A stretch of DNA of 64,000 nt, from the NCBI RefSeq assembly GCF_001559595.1, contig NZ_LNTY01000062.1, forward strand, positions 103,668 to 167,667. The letters are read 5' to 3'. The position numbers and the translations under genes were made by a program. Under the pieces are notes generated by a model. It ran no database searches. It worked only from the letters and a program-made list of their open reading frames with translations, and was not told the DNA's origin. Position 1 is the first letter of the stretch. The number at the start of each line of letters is the position of its first letter. The DNA is from Enterovibrio coralii (GTDB lineage: Bacteria; Pseudomonadota; Gammaproteobacteria; Enterobacterales; Vibrionaceae). Shown here in pieces: positions 45,482 to 55,105 of this stretch.

Positions 45482-46018
45482 ATGGCTCTCTTGCTTAACA
45501 AAATTCATTCAACGCTTGTTCACCAAGCGCCATCGTTATTTCGCTTACCTGTAAAACTCATGCCAGCATCGATTCAACAAACCCTGATGCTAGAAACCCT
45601 GAAACGCGTGTTTCGTGAAGCTTTAGATGATGGAGAGTTTGAGTTTCTTGAAGATCGTTGGCTGGAAGTGCACGTTCGTGATGTGAATTTCAAAAGCTAC
45701 ATCAGCTTTGCCGATGACAAATTGGTCGTGCGCAGTGATGTGGCGGAGTCGGATGTTCGATTCAGTGGCAACCTCAACGATCTGATTTTGATTGCAGCGC
45801 GCAAAGAAGATCCTGACACCTTGTTCTTCCAACGTCGCTTGCTCATTGAAGGCGACACCGAGTTGGGTTTGGAAGTGAAGAACCTGATGGACAGCGTTGA
45901 TCTTGACTCGCTGCCACCAATGTTGCGCCAAGGCCTGTTCTCGCTGGCGGATTTTGTACAAAAAGGGCTTCAAATGCCTCTCGACGTAAATGGGGTAGAA
46001 CATGCTCATAAGATCTGA
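45482..46018 (+). CDS. ubiT: Ubiquinone accessory factor UbiT (SCP2 domain)
   Basis: UbiT (YhbT) is an SCP2-family lipid-binding protein needed with UbiU and UbiV for anaerobic ubiquinone synthesis. The 178-residue product has FREALDDGEFEFLEDRWLEVHVRDV, SDVRFSGNLNDLILIAARKEDPDTLFFQRRLLIEGDTELG-type sequence (split here into known blocks) and MLRQGLFSLADFVQ. The start ATG 45482 has only a weak ribosome site. Its end overlaps yhbS by 17 bp. The gap 45290-45481 is AT-rich and holds a possible promoter; no ORF is supported there. Confidence 0.94.
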   Translation: MALLLNKIHSTLVHQAPSLFRLPVKLMPASIQQTLMLETLKRVFREALDDGEFEFLEDRWLEVHVRDVNFKSYISFADDKLVVRSDVAESDVRFSGNLNDLILIAARKEDPDTLFFQRRLLIEGDTELGLEVKNLMDSVDLDSLPPMLRQGLFSLADFVQKGLQMPLDVNGVEHAHKI

Positions 46019-46505
46019 AGCACCGGCAGATTTGCTGGCGATTGACCGACTACTGAAAAAGACTTTCCCGACCGATGCAGAAGCAAAGCTGGTGATGTCT
46101 TTGCGTGAAAACGGCCACAATACCTTGTCGCTGGTGGCGTGTAATGACGAGGGGAAATTGATCGGTCATGCGATGTTCAGCCCTGTGATTGTGGGTGGTC
46201 AGGATATTGGCGTGCAAGGTTTGGCTCCGGTTTCTGTTCATCCTGATTACCGCAAGCAAGGCATTGCGGCACAACTGGTGCGTGAAGGCTTCGAGATTTT
46301 GGCGGAGTTTGGTTACCCAGGCTGTGTTGTGTTGGGTGATCCAAGTTACTACTCCCGTTTTGCTTTCCAACCCGCGTCAACGTTTAACCTCCACTGTAAG
46401 TGGGATGTGCCAGCAGAAGCCTTTATGGGTATCGAGCTGCACGAAGGCGTATTTAGCGACTGCGAAGGGTTGGTGGAATACTCCTTTGAGTTTGACGCGC
46501 TGTAA
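46002..46505 (+). CDS. yhbS: GNAT-family N-acetyltransferase YhbS
   Basis: A 167-residue GNAT enzyme, substrate unknown. The acetyl-CoA binding motif is in LAPVSVHPDYRKQGIAAQLVREG (about 72-94, the RKQGIA P-loop), followed by VVLGDPSYYSRFAFQPA, typical of the YhbS group. It overlaps ubiT by 17 bp and is thus likely co-translated with it, the same pairing as yhbT-yhbS in E. coli. A terminator follows. Confidence 0.9.
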   Translation: MLIRSEAPADLLAIDRLLKKTFPTDAEAKLVMSLRENGHNTLSLVACNDEGKLIGHAMFSPVIVGGQDIGVQGLAPVSVHPDYRKQGIAAQLVREGFEILAEFGYPGCVVLGDPSYYSRFAFQPASTFNLHCKWDVPAEAFMGIELHEGVFSDCEGLVEYSFEFDAL

Positions 46506-46526
46506 GATTTCCTCGCAATGCGCAAC

Positions 46527-46556
46527 AGAGAGCAGCCAAGGCTGCTCTCTTTCGTT
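46527..46556 (+). terminator. Intrinsic terminator after yhbS
   Basis: An 11-bp inverted repeat (AGAGAGCAGCC / GGCTGCTCTCT) with a 2-nt centre is followed by TTCGTTT. Confidence 0.75.
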
Positions 46557-46621
46557 TCTGCAAATGACAAAGATTTGTTAGGATCGACGCGTTAACTTTA
46601 TTGAGTACAGGCATCGACACC

Positions 46622-47011
46622 ATGAATGACTTACAGCGTCTCAAAGAAATGGGGATCACCGTATGGGACGTCAGGCGCGCCGATCTTTTTCCAACGCAAA
46701 CGGCGCAGACTATCGATTTGCCGTCGACCTGCAAGTTGCTGTTGGTTTGTGATAGCCAGCCTGAAGAGCAAGATGCCTGGCTGTTTGGAAAAATCCTATC
46801 CAGTATGAAGCTTGCCCCTGAGGAAGCACTGCGATTACCCCCTGAAGCATTGTCATCGCTTGCTGAGCATGCGTTAACCTGGTGCTGGTTTGCAGGCTGT
46901 GATGGCGAAGTGCCACAAGGCGTGAAGAAACTGACATCACCGTCGTTGTCGCTACTACAAAATGACCAGAATGCGAAAAAAGCACTTTGGCATCAGATAA
47001 AAACATTATGA
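46622..47011 (+). CDS. holD: DNA polymerase III psi subunit
   Basis: HolD (psi) binds chi and ties SSB to the clamp loader. The 129-residue product from ATG 46622 (MNDLQRLKEMGITVWDVRR) has the family pattern: an N-terminal QxLxxMGIxxWxxR segment, a beta-rich core (KLLLVCD) and a C-terminal block KKALWHQIKTL that parallels the ALWQQI of E. coli HolD. Upstream in-frame ATG 46601 adds an unlikely MSTGIDT. Its stop overlaps the rimI ATG in an ATGA junction, the standard holD-rimI pair. Confidence 0.88.
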   Translation: MNDLQRLKEMGITVWDVRRADLFPTQTAQTIDLPSTCKLLLVCDSQPEEQDAWLFGKILSSMKLAPEEALRLPPEALSSLAEHALTWCWFAGCDGEVPQGVKKLTSPSLSLLQNDQNAKKALWHQIKTL

Positions 47012-47454
47012 ATTTTGAATTGTTACCAATGGATGCGCACTGGCTGGATGATGTGGTGCGTATCGAGCGTGCGGCGCACAGCCATCCATGGGCGGAAAGC
47101 CTGTTAAGAAAGCCTGAAAACAAATTTGATTGTCACCGCGTGCTTGTTGAAGCGGGCACGATCAAAGGTTACTTCTTTGCACAGTGTGTTGCGGGCGAAG
47201 CGACCTTGCTCAACATCGCTGTTGATCCTCAATTTCAAGGCCAAGGTGTCGGTGCACAGTTGTTGCAAGACTTCCTCGCCTGTATGCGTGACGCAGGAGC
47301 AGAAGAAGCTTGGCTTGAAGTGCGAGAGAGTAACCAAGCGGCTATCAAACTGTATGAGAAATTTGAGTTTAACGAGTTTGACCGTCGAGTGAACTACTAC
47401 CCGACAGCATCAGGCCGTGAAGATGCGCTCATCATGAGCCACTGGTTTGAATAA
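47008..47454 (+). CDS. rimI: Ribosomal protein S18 alanine N-acetyltransferase
   Basis: RimI acetylates the N-terminus of S18 in the GNAT fold. The 148-residue product starts MNFELLPMDAHWLDDVVRIERAAHSHPW. It has the acetyl-CoA loop VDPQFQGQGVGAQLL, the catalytic-region EVRESNQAAIKLYEKFEF and the RRVNYYPTASGREDALIM tail. The start overlaps the holD stop by four bases (ATGA), so translation is coupled. A strong bidirectional terminator follows. Confidence 0.95.
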   Translation: MNFELLPMDAHWLDDVVRIERAAHSHPWAESLLRKPENKFDCHRVLVEAGTIKGYFFAQCVAGEATLLNIAVDPQFQGQGVGAQLLQDFLACMRDAGAEEAWLEVRESNQAAIKLYEKFEFNEFDRRVNYYPTASGREDALIMSHWFE

Positions 47455-47475
47455 CCCACTCAACCTTCTCTCTTA

Positions 47476-47510
47476 AAAAGAAAACCCGCCGATTGGCGGG
47501 TTTTCTTTTT
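47476..47510. terminator. Bidirectional terminator between rimI and lapD
   Basis: A perfect 15-bp stem (AAAAGAAAACCCGCC / GGCGGGTTTTCTTTT) with a GATT loop serves the convergent rimI and lapD transcripts and closes the adhesin locus. Confidence 0.92.
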
Positions 47511-47522
47511 AGTCACGTGAAG

Positions 47523-49454
47523 TTAGGACTCAGTCTCGGTTTCTGCCAGCAGGGCGGGTGGATTTACAAAGCCTTGGTAAGCATCGATGATTTGCGTATC
47601 GAGCAGCGATTTGCCCTCCATATCATTGATACCTGTTGCGACAATGGTGATATTCATCGATTCGATGATATTGACCAAGGTTTCCGTGAACACGCGGTTT
47701 TCACTGGACTGGCTGTGATTGAGTGCTTGATCGAGCTTGGCGTAAGCCGGCTTAATCTGGGCTATGTATTCGACGCTTTGCAAGTGTCTGCCAAAGTGAT
47801 CGATTCCCACTTGTGCACCCGCTTTTCTGACTTTTTGACTAAAGGCGATACACGCACTTAGGTTGTTGCGCGCGCTGACTTCGTTGATCTCAAAAAACAG
47901 CAAATTGGCAGGAAGTTCCTGAGATTTTAGCTTCTGGGTCAGCCACACAACAAAACCTGGGGTCGCAAGACTTTCATCGGTGAGATTAAGCGCAACAGGC
48001 AACGTCAGAGGGGAGGTTTTGTGGTGCGCGGCCAGCGTATCGATGACCGCCATGTCGAACTCGACGCCTTTTTGGAACAATTGGATGTAAGGCATCAGTC
48101 GACTTGCCGATTGCCACTGATCTTCAATCAGTGCTTGGGTAAAGATTTCCTGATGGAAAACGGCGTCCCTATCGAGCAATTTTACTGGCTGCCACTGAAG
48201 GCGAAGCATGCGTTTTTTGATGGTGGATTGTAGTCGTTCTCGCCATGTTTCGCGGTCAATGATTTGCTCTTCCGAGCCACGGTTAAATACGAACACTTCT
48301 TTCTGAGCGGTGGCACGTTGCAGCGCGTTATCTGCCAAAGATAACATTTGAGAGCCCGGTAGACCGTGAGCGTGAACGACGCCAATGTGGAAGCCGGTGT
48401 TGGTATCCCAGCCCGCCATGGAGACTTCGTTGTTGAAGGTGCTGATCAGTGTGTGCAAGGCATGACGCGATTGTTCTTCGCTCACTTCAGGAAGCAAAAT
48501 CGCCACTTCATTATCATTGATTCTGGCAATGCTGCAGTTTGGCGTGGTGTCGAATGCGGCCAGCAACGACGTGGACAGCAGTCGCCAGGTTTCATCCCTT
48601 GCGACATACCCATAGCGTCGGTAGGTGCTGTCTAGCCAAGGTAGGCCAACCAAAAATACTGCGCCTGGCGCGTCCGTTTCTTCCGTCATCCAGCTATTGA
48701 GCTGGTGGTTGAAATACTGTCGATTTGGCAGTCCAGACACTGAGTCATACATCATGCTGGTGTGAAGGGTTTTCAGTTCTTTATTCAGAGACTGGATTAG
48801 CCGCTGAACGTTATTGGCCAGGGCAGAGATGGCTTCGTCAAGCGATCTGATGCCAGACTTTTTGCGTGTGCTGAGCGAGGTGAAATCTTGTTGGGAGAGA
48901 TCTTGTATCGCGCCTCTTGCTTTGCGAATCGCGCGGCGGTGGTTTTCGATAGCAAATGCAAACAGTAATAAGAAGCCAAAGGTGGTTGCGCCAATCAAGC
49001 TAAAGCAAATTGCGACAAATCGACCCGCGACGTTGTTTGCTTTCGCTGCAGACAGCGTGACGGTCATGGTGCCAACGGTGGATTCATCACGAACAAGGTT
49101 GCGCTCACGATGAACCGGGTTTACCGCTGCGACTTGAGTGATCCAGCTCGCCTCCTGGGCTGCGGGTGTGTTTACCCAAATAACCTTCTCAGAGGTAATT
49201 GGGTCAGTGAGGGTGATTTCCTGCACTTCGTCTGAGGTAAGGGCATCGACTATCTCACCAATCGACTCTGTATCGTAATAGCTAATAAACCTCGGTAAGG
49301 TTTTTTGAAATTGAGAGAGTAAAGTCTCTGCGCGTTGCTCAAGTTGGCTTTGTTGGAAACTGATGCTCCAAAACGTCAGCATGGTCAATGACGATGCCAT
49401 TATGAGGATCGCAATCAGGAAAACCGACAGCAGCGAAAAGCGTTTCGTTGTCAT
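47523..49454 (-). CDS. lapD: LapD-like c-di-GMP receptor with degenerate GGDEF and EAL domains
   Basis: A 643-residue inner-membrane protein. An N-terminal helix (LLSVFLIAILIMASSLTMLTF), a periplasmic domain of about 120 residues and a second helix (about 150-170) lead to a HAMP-like linker. The GGDEF domain is degenerate (RINDNEVAILL where GGDEF is expected). The EAL domain has lost its catalytic pattern (QEIFTQ for EALxR; DHFGRHLQS for DDFGTGYSS). This is the LapD layout: c-di-GMP binding in the cytosol makes the periplasmic domain sequester the protease LapG and so keeps the adhesin on the surface. It lies downstream of the secretion genes; no lapG is adjacent. Confidence 0.88.
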   Translation of the reverse strand: MTTKRFSLLSVFLIAILIMASSLTMLTFWSISFQQSQLEQRAETLLSQFQKTLPRFISYYDTESIGEIVDALTSDEVQEITLTDPITSEKVIWVNTPAAQEASWITQVAAVNPVHRERNLVRDESTVGTMTVTLSAAKANNVAGRFVAICFSLIGATTFGFLLLFAFAIENHRRAIRKARGAIQDLSQQDFTSLSTRKKSGIRSLDEAISALANNVQRLIQSLNKELKTLHTSMMYDSVSGLPNRQYFNHQLNSWMTEETDAPGAVFLVGLPWLDSTYRRYGYVARDETWRLLSTSLLAAFDTTPNCSIARINDNEVAILLPEVSEEQSRHALHTLISTFNNEVSMAGWDTNTGFHIGVVHAHGLPGSQMLSLADNALQRATAQKEVFVFNRGSEEQIIDRETWRERLQSTIKKRMLRLQWQPVKLLDRDAVFHQEIFTQALIEDQWQSASRLMPYIQLFQKGVEFDMAVIDTLAAHHKTSPLTLPVALNLTDESLATPGFVVWLTQKLKSQELPANLLFFEINEVSARNNLSACIAFSQKVRKAGAQVGIDHFGRHLQSVEYIAQIKPAYAKLDQALNHSQSSENRVFTETLVNIIESMNITIVATGINDMEGKSLLDTQIIDAYQGFVNPPALLAETETES

Positions 49455-49514
49455 ATTTGGGCTCTTGGTCGCGTGATAAATCCAGCCAGTGTCGCCACTG
49501 GCATTCGGTTTTTA

Positions 49515-50111
49515 TTAATCTGCTGAGGTAAAGATGGTCCAGCGCATGTCTGTGGTGTTGTAGCTTCCAGACAGCGTTGCCATGACTCGGCGGTTCACTT
49601 CGTGTGCGTCGTCAGTGTCTTCATCGATAAGTGGCTCTGTATCGCCATACCCTATGGCTTCAACACGTGCTGCGGGTATGCCGAAGTCGTTCACCAGTGC
49701 ATCCGCCACAGCCTGAGCGCGACTTTGGGAGAGCGTCAGGTTGTGCGCAGAGTTGCCTGTTTTACTGGCGTGACCTTCGATGGTGACAATGGCACCTTTC
49801 TGATCGGTTAAGAACTCCGCCAGTTGCTCCAAGCTGGTGTAATGCCTTGGTAGCAGCTCAGAAGAGTTATTGGGAAACTTCACGTCAATGCGAAAGCTTT
49901 GTTTCACGGTTTTGTCTGTCGGGCAGCCGTCGTTATCGACATTGGCACCCAAGGTGGTGTCGTCACACAACTCTCGCGCCTCAATTACGCCATCGTAATC
50001 GAGGTCTCGTAAGTCATACTTCTGAGGTGAAACATCCTGCATGGTGAATACCTCTTCGTTGGCACAACCTGCCAAAGCAACAACGGCAACGAATGGGATC
50101 AGCCTTTTCAT
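49515..50111 (-). CDS. OmpA-family lipoprotein with calcium-motif linker
   Basis: ATG 50111 gives MKRLIPFVAVVALAGC, a lipoprotein signal with lipobox LAGC. After it come acidic thrombospondin-type-3-like repeats (DLDYDGVIEARELCDD and VDNDGCPTD) with two cysteines. A C-terminal OmpA-like peptidoglycan-binding domain follows (IEGHASKTGNSAHNLTLSQSRAQ; GYGDTEPLIDEDT; EVNRRV). The start overlaps the lapE stop (ATGA), so it is coupled to the TolC-like gene. I infer a role anchoring the secretion channel or adhesin to the cell wall. The function is unproven. Confidence 0.85.
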   Translation of the reverse strand: MKRLIPFVAVVALAGCANEEVFTMQDVSPQKYDLRDLDYDGVIEARELCDDTTLGANVDNDGCPTDKTVKQSFRIDVKFPNNSSELLPRHYTSLEQLAEFLTDQKGAIVTIEGHASKTGNSAHNLTLSQSRAQAVADALVNDFGIPAARVEAIGYGDTEPLIDEDTDDAHEVNRRVMATLSGSYNTTDMRWTIFTSAD

Positions 50112-51511
50112 TGTTGAACACCTCCTTGGTAATTCTCTTCTCCAAGCCACACGTCAGGCGTTGTTATCCTGAGCGATGCCAGTAATTGTCCTGTCGCGTT
50201 GAATATGCGGTATTGGGCGATAAGGTCGTCATATTCCGCGGTCAAATATTCACGCCTTGCCTGAAACAGTTCGTTTTCGGCATCTAACACATCCAACAAG
50301 GTTCTTTGCCCTAAACGGAACTGGCTTTCGTAGGCGTTGCGTGTTTCGAAAGACGCCTCGACATGCTGTCGAAGATAAATGAGCTGTTGGCTTAGGAACT
50401 CTCGCGCGTTCCATGCGAGCGTGGTGCCTTCGACAACGTCGCGATAAGCTTCTTGCTGCACCGCTTTCGATTCGCTAAAGCTGTAGGCGGCTTCTCGTTC
50501 TCTGGCTTTGTCGGCACCGCCAGCAAAAATGTTGTAGCTGACACGCACCATGGCAAGCAGCTCGTTGTTTTCGCCACCCACGCTTTGAGCGGTTGGACTT
50601 GTGCCGTCTGCTCCGTCGAGGTTGTCGTCCCAACTTGCCGTCAGATCAAAGGTGACCTGAGGGTAGTAGTTGCCCTTTGATGCATCGCGCTGTGCGCCTG
50701 CAGCATGAATATCGTTTTGCGCGGCCTTAAGAGTAGGGTGATTAACGGTTGCCATATTCAACGCTGAATCCAATGACATTGGGATGGCCTCAGCGTCAGG
50801 CACAGGAAGGCGCACATCAACAGGCGGGTGGTTGACCAACTTTTTAAAGATGACCTCTGAGTCAGACAGGTTATTTTGCGCAGAGATCAAATTTGAGTTT
50901 GCGCGAGCCAGTCGACCAGTGACCTGAGAGAGATCGGCGGTTGAACCTAACCCGGAATCGGTTTTTTGTTTGACCGCATCATAGATTTCTTGGTGACTTT
51001 CTAAGTTACGGAGCGACAGTTCTACCACTTGTTCAGCGCGCATGTATTCCAAGTAAGCGCGGGTGACTTCGAGAGCAATGTCTTCTGCGGTTGCAAACAA
51101 CAACCACTGCTCAGCACTGGCTTCAAATTGTGTTCTTTCAACGTCATTGGTGGTTTGAAAACCATTGAACAAGACTTGTTGTAAAGTGACGCCAAGCTCG
51201 CGACGTGTTAGCTCAGCTTCGCTATCTCCCGTGATCAGTCCGTCTCGTCTCGTTGAAATACTGTCTGTCCATTCGTGCCCAATACCCGCATCAAAGTCGA
51301 TAGTGGGGTAAAACGCAGAAGAGGCTTGTTGTACCAACTCCTCGCGTACCTTAAATCGGTTGAATGCTTGTCTGATTTGCGGGTGCGTATCTAATGCTTG
51401 AGCGACAGCCTGTTCAATAGATTGTGCTGAAGATGTTATAGGCATTAAAACACCAGCCATTGCGAGCGCAATGACCGGTTTTTTAAACATCCGGCCTACA
51501 CCTTTTCTCAT
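50108..51511 (-). CDS. lapE: TolC-family outer-membrane component of adhesin export (LapE-like)
   Basis: A 467-residue outer-membrane efflux protein. A signal peptide (MFKKPVIALAMAGVLMPITSSAQ, in two readable blocks) is followed by the duplicated TolC-type domain with long coiled coils: SIEQAVAQALDTHPQIRQAF, LEYMRAEQVVELSLRN, STADLSQVTGRLARANSNL, VNHPTLKAAQNDIHAA and RLGQRTLLDVLDAENELFQARREY. ATG 51511 has a strong AAGGAG site. It forms the outer channel of the type I system with LapB and LapC and keeps the adhesin's N-terminus plugged in LapD/LapG systems. That retention model is inferred here. Confidence 0.92.
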   Translation of the reverse strand: MRKGVGRMFKKPVIALAMAGVLMPITSSAQSIEQAVAQALDTHPQIRQAFNRFKVREELVQQASSAFYPTIDFDAGIGHEWTDSISTRRDGLITGDSEAELTRRELGVTLQQVLFNGFQTTNDVERTQFEASAEQWLLFATAEDIALEVTRAYLEYMRAEQVVELSLRNLESHQEIYDAVKQKTDSGLGSTADLSQVTGRLARANSNLISAQNNLSDSEVIFKKLVNHPPVDVRLPVPDAEAIPMSLDSALNMATVNHPTLKAAQNDIHAAGAQRDASKGNYYPQVTFDLTASWDDNLDGADGTSPTAQSVGGENNELLAMVRVSYNIFAGGADKAREREAAYSFSESKAVQQEAYRDVVEGTTLAWNAREFLSQQLIYLRQHVEASFETRNAYESQFRLGQRTLLDVLDAENELFQARREYLTAEYDDLIAQYRIFNATGQLLASLRITTPDVWLGEENYQGGVQQ

Positions 51512-51526
51512 TATTATCTCCTTGAT

Positions 51527-52909
51527 TTAACGCTCTCTAAGCGCGGATTCCCTAGCGCGGAGTATGGGGTTTAGTAGGTATTCTAAGACGGTACGTTTAC
51601 CCGTGATGATGTCTACGGAGGTCAACATGCCCGGAATAATGGGGAGTTCGCCGCCCTCTTTCTTTTCGAGGCTCGACTTGTCAGTGCGGATGCGAACAAG
51701 GTAGAAGCTGTTGCCTTCCTCATCTTGCGTGGTATCAGCACTGATGTGTTCCAAGGTGCCATCTAACCCGCCATAGCGCGTGAAGTCATAGGCAGTGACT
51801 TTGACGACTGACGGCAGCCCTGAATACAAAAACGCAATGTCTTTCGGTGCAATTTTGGCTTCAATCAGCAGTTGATCTTCTGCAGGTACAATCTCGATAA
51901 GATCCACGCCGGGCTGAACGACACCGCCAAGCGTATTGATGTGGATGGTTTTTATCGTGCCTGTGACTGGTGCGGTGATAACTGCCTTGTCGACTTTATC
52001 CTGCGCGCCAACCTGTGCCTGAGTGAGACGTGATAAACGCGTGTCCAATTCGTTCATCTTTGCACGCGTCTCGTTGCTGAAGGCCAGCACGGCTTCTCTG
52101 CGTTTGAGAATGGTTTCATCAACCGTGGCTTTGATCTTTGGTTGCATGAGACGCAGAGAGTTTAATTCGCCTTTTAAGTCGTTCACCTGACGCTCAAGTT
52201 TGAGTAAGTCTACTTGGGAAACGATGCCTGTTTTCGCAAGTGGAACCGTGATTTTTAGCTCACGCTTGATCAGCCCATAGCTGTTAGACAAGGTGCGAAT
52301 TTTAGATTCAACTTCCTGACTTTCTTGCTGCTTTTGCTGGATCTGGCGTGCAAGGATTTCCAGTTTGTTTTTTAAATCAAGCAATCGGCCTTCGTACTCT
52401 TGGCGTTGTCTTGAGATTAACTCAGGCTCAGCCGCTTCCAGTGTGGTTGGGAAGATAACCGGTTTGACGTTGATTTGGATTTGCTCTTGCCAAGTAGGAG
52501 CGGTTGGTACGAGGTCGATACTGTCGAGCTCTGTTTGCATCCGGATAATGTTGGCGGTCAGGCTGGACACTTCCTCTTCCTGTTGGGCAAATTCAGAGCG
52601 AAAACGGGTGTCATCAATGCGAGCCAGAGGCTCACCTTGTTTAACCAATTGCCCTTCTTGCACATACATGGCCTGCAAAATACCGCCGTCGAGGCTTTGG
52701 ATAAGCTGGATCTGGGAGGATGGGATAACCTTGCCTTCACCGCGCGTTACACGATCAAGGGACGCGACACTTGACCACGCGATCATGGCGGCAAAAAAGG
52801 CGAAAACACCCCAAATGACGATGCGGTATTTAACCGGGGCATCCGTGAGCATGGCGCCGTAGACATCGTCGGTCATTTCGATGTCTTTGAGTTTGAATGA
52901 ATTAGTCAT
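51527..52909 (-). CDS. lapC: HlyD/LapC-family membrane fusion protein
   Basis: A type I secretion periplasmic adaptor of about 460 residues. One N-terminal membrane helix (IVIWGVFAFFAAMIAWSSVA) is followed by split lipoyl (GEGKVIPSSQIQLIQSLDGGI; VITAPVTGTIKTIHINTLGGVV), long alpha-helical hairpin (about 120-290) and beta-barrel domains. The C-terminus MLTSVDIITGKRTVLEYLLNPI is diagnostic of the family. I prefer ATG 52909, which overlaps the lapB stop (ATGACTAA) and fits translational coupling; ATG 52924 is the alternative and adds five residues. Confidence 0.92.
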   Translation of the reverse strand: MTNSFKLKDIEMTDDVYGAMLTDAPVKYRIVIWGVFAFFAAMIAWSSVASLDRVTRGEGKVIPSSQIQLIQSLDGGILQAMYVQEGQLVKQGEPLARIDDTRFRSEFAQQEEEVSSLTANIIRMQTELDSIDLVPTAPTWQEQIQINVKPVIFPTTLEAAEPELISRQRQEYEGRLLDLKNKLEILARQIQQKQQESQEVESKIRTLSNSYGLIKRELKITVPLAKTGIVSQVDLLKLERQVNDLKGELNSLRLMQPKIKATVDETILKRREAVLAFSNETRAKMNELDTRLSRLTQAQVGAQDKVDKAVITAPVTGTIKTIHINTLGGVVQPGVDLIEIVPAEDQLLIEAKIAPKDIAFLYSGLPSVVKVTAYDFTRYGGLDGTLEHISADTTQDEEGNSFYLVRIRTDKSSLEKKEGGELPIIPGMLTSVDIITGKRTVLEYLLNPILRARESALRER

Positions 52910-55081
52910 TTGGGGCACCTGCATTGCTGCCGTTGAGGCGCTCTAATACGGAGTCTTTCGGACCGTCCATGACAATTCGGCCCTTGTCCATCACTATGAT
53001 GCGATCGACAAGTTGTAGCAGAGCCATTTTGTGGGTGATCATCACCAAGGTCCGGTCTTTAGCTGCAAACTTCATGGCATGGATGAATTGATTCTCGGCA
53101 TGCGCATCGAGGCTTGCTGACGGCTCATCCATAATTAGAAGCGGCGGGTCGTTAAGTAGCGCGCGAGCAAGGGCGACCGATTGTCGCTGTCCGCGAGAAA
53201 GTGCCTCACCACGCTCACCCACTTGTTTATCCAGCCCTTCGCTATCGTGAGAGGTGAAAATGCCCACGCCGGACAATTGTGTTGCTCGGATGAGCTGGTG
53301 CTCGGTCACTTGTCGGGTCCCGAACATGATGTTCTCGCGAATGGTGCCATGAAAGAGGGTGACATCTTGCGCTAGATATCCCACGTTACGTCGAAGGTCC
53401 GCGGGGTGAATTTGTTTGGCGTCTACGCCATCAAAGCGAAGGCTGCCAGCGGTGGGTTGATAAAGCCCAGCTAGCATTTTAAGAAGCGTACTTTTACCAG
53501 TTCCGTTCTTGCCAAGAATCGCAATTTTCTCGCCCGTTTTGATGGTGAAGCTGGTGGGGTGAAGGGTAGGCTTCTCCGTCTCTGGGTAGGTAAAACCGAC
53601 GTTGTCTGCAAAGATATCGCCTTTGAGTCGTTTACGGCTGATGAGGTGACCTTTGTCTGCAAACTCATCTTCTTGCTCCATCATGGCGTTGAGCTGTCGC
53701 ATGCCAGATTGTGTTTGGTTCCAGCGGCTCATCAGACCGGCAAGTTGCGCCATAGGGGAAACTGCTCGGCTTGAAAGCATGACCGCAGCGATAATACCGC
53801 CCATGGAAATCGCAGCTTCTGAGACGCGGTAAACACCCAACACGACAACGGCAACAGCGGTTATTTGCACGATAAATGCAGCGAAGTAAGACACGCTGTT
53901 GGTGATTTGTTTAACCTTGAGGTTCCAGTTCGCGGTATGCGCCGTCATCTGCTGCCAGCTTTTTTGCACTATGCCTTCAGCAACATTGGCTTTGATGCCT
54001 TCCAATGCTGAGAGGCTCTCAATCAAGTGTCCATGCTTCTCACTGGCAAACTTATTCGACTCTTCGATGGCCGCTTTGAGTTTCGGTTGCACGAACAAGG
54101 CATATCCCAATATCAATATGCTCGCGACAACTGGCACCACAGCCAGATCGCCTGCCACGATGTAAATGACGAAAACAAAGAGGGCGGCAAAAGGCAGGTC
54201 AACCAAGGTGGTGATGGTCGCTGACGTTAACATGTCGCGAATTCCATCAAACTCTCCAAGCTGTTTGGCCATGCCGCCAACACTTTTTGCTCGTTTCTCA
54301 AGCGGGATACCCATCAACCTTGCGAACAAGCGAGATGAGACGATGATGTCGACTTTTTTCCCTGCCACATCAATAAGGTAGGAGCGCATCTTCTTCATCA
54401 AAAAATCAAAGCAGAATGCGATCACCGCACCGGAAGCCAGTACCCATAAAGACTCGAATGCCAGATTGGGGACAACTTTGTCGTACACGTTCATAACGAA
54501 CAGTGGCGAGACAATGGCAAACATGTTAATCAGAATGGAAGCGATTAATGCATCGCGATAGATAGGGGAGGCATCTTTTACCGTCTGCCAGAACCAATGA
54601 ATTTTGTTGTCGTGAAGGTGCAGGTCAACACTGTTATCGCCGCGGTATTGGCGTTTCACTAAAAAAGCGTAGCCAACGTACATGGCTTCTAGTTCAGCGA
54701 GCGAAATCTCCTGCTCTCCGCCGCTTTCTGGGGTTTGAATGAGTGCAGAACCTTCTTGAACATTCAGCTCGCGTAAAATACACGCCTGTTTGTCTTTGAG
54801 CAGCAGAATACAGGGGAGTAGTAATTTCGGCAGAGCTTGAGCTGGCGGCGGGAAATTTTCGCTGTCAGCCCAGCACGTGAGGCAGCTTGAGGGAAAAGAT
54901 CAGGCGTGAGCAGGGCTTCTGTCATGGGAAGGCCAGCCGTTAGCGCATCGCCAGAGCATGGTGAGCCATAATGCTCGGTTAACAGCACCAAACAATCCAA
55001 CAACGGGTCTTCTACCGCTTGCGTAGACGCAGAAATGCGCCACTGCTGCGGCTTGCGCTCGGCAAGTGCTACTTCAGTCAC
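52902..55081 (-). CDS. lapB: Type I secretion ATPase LapB (frameshift in sequence)
   Basis: An ABC exporter of about 727 residues for the giant adhesin. The N-terminal C39-peptidase-like domain (DPLLDCLVLLTEHYGSP; GLPMTEALLTPDLFPQAASRAG) is followed by a break. One extra C at plus-strand 54836 restores LKALPKLLLPCILLLKDKQACIL and the link to the rest. Six membrane helices follow, then the ATPase with Walker A ILGKNGTGKST, signature LSRGQRQSVALARA, Walker B LLIMDEPSASLD and H-loop MITHK. The start is GTG 55081 with an AGAGGG site. A hairpin with a T-run precedes it, so it is read by passage through that element. Confidence 0.93.
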
Positions 55082-55105
55082 CTAGTTCCCTCTAAAAGCA
55101 TTCCC

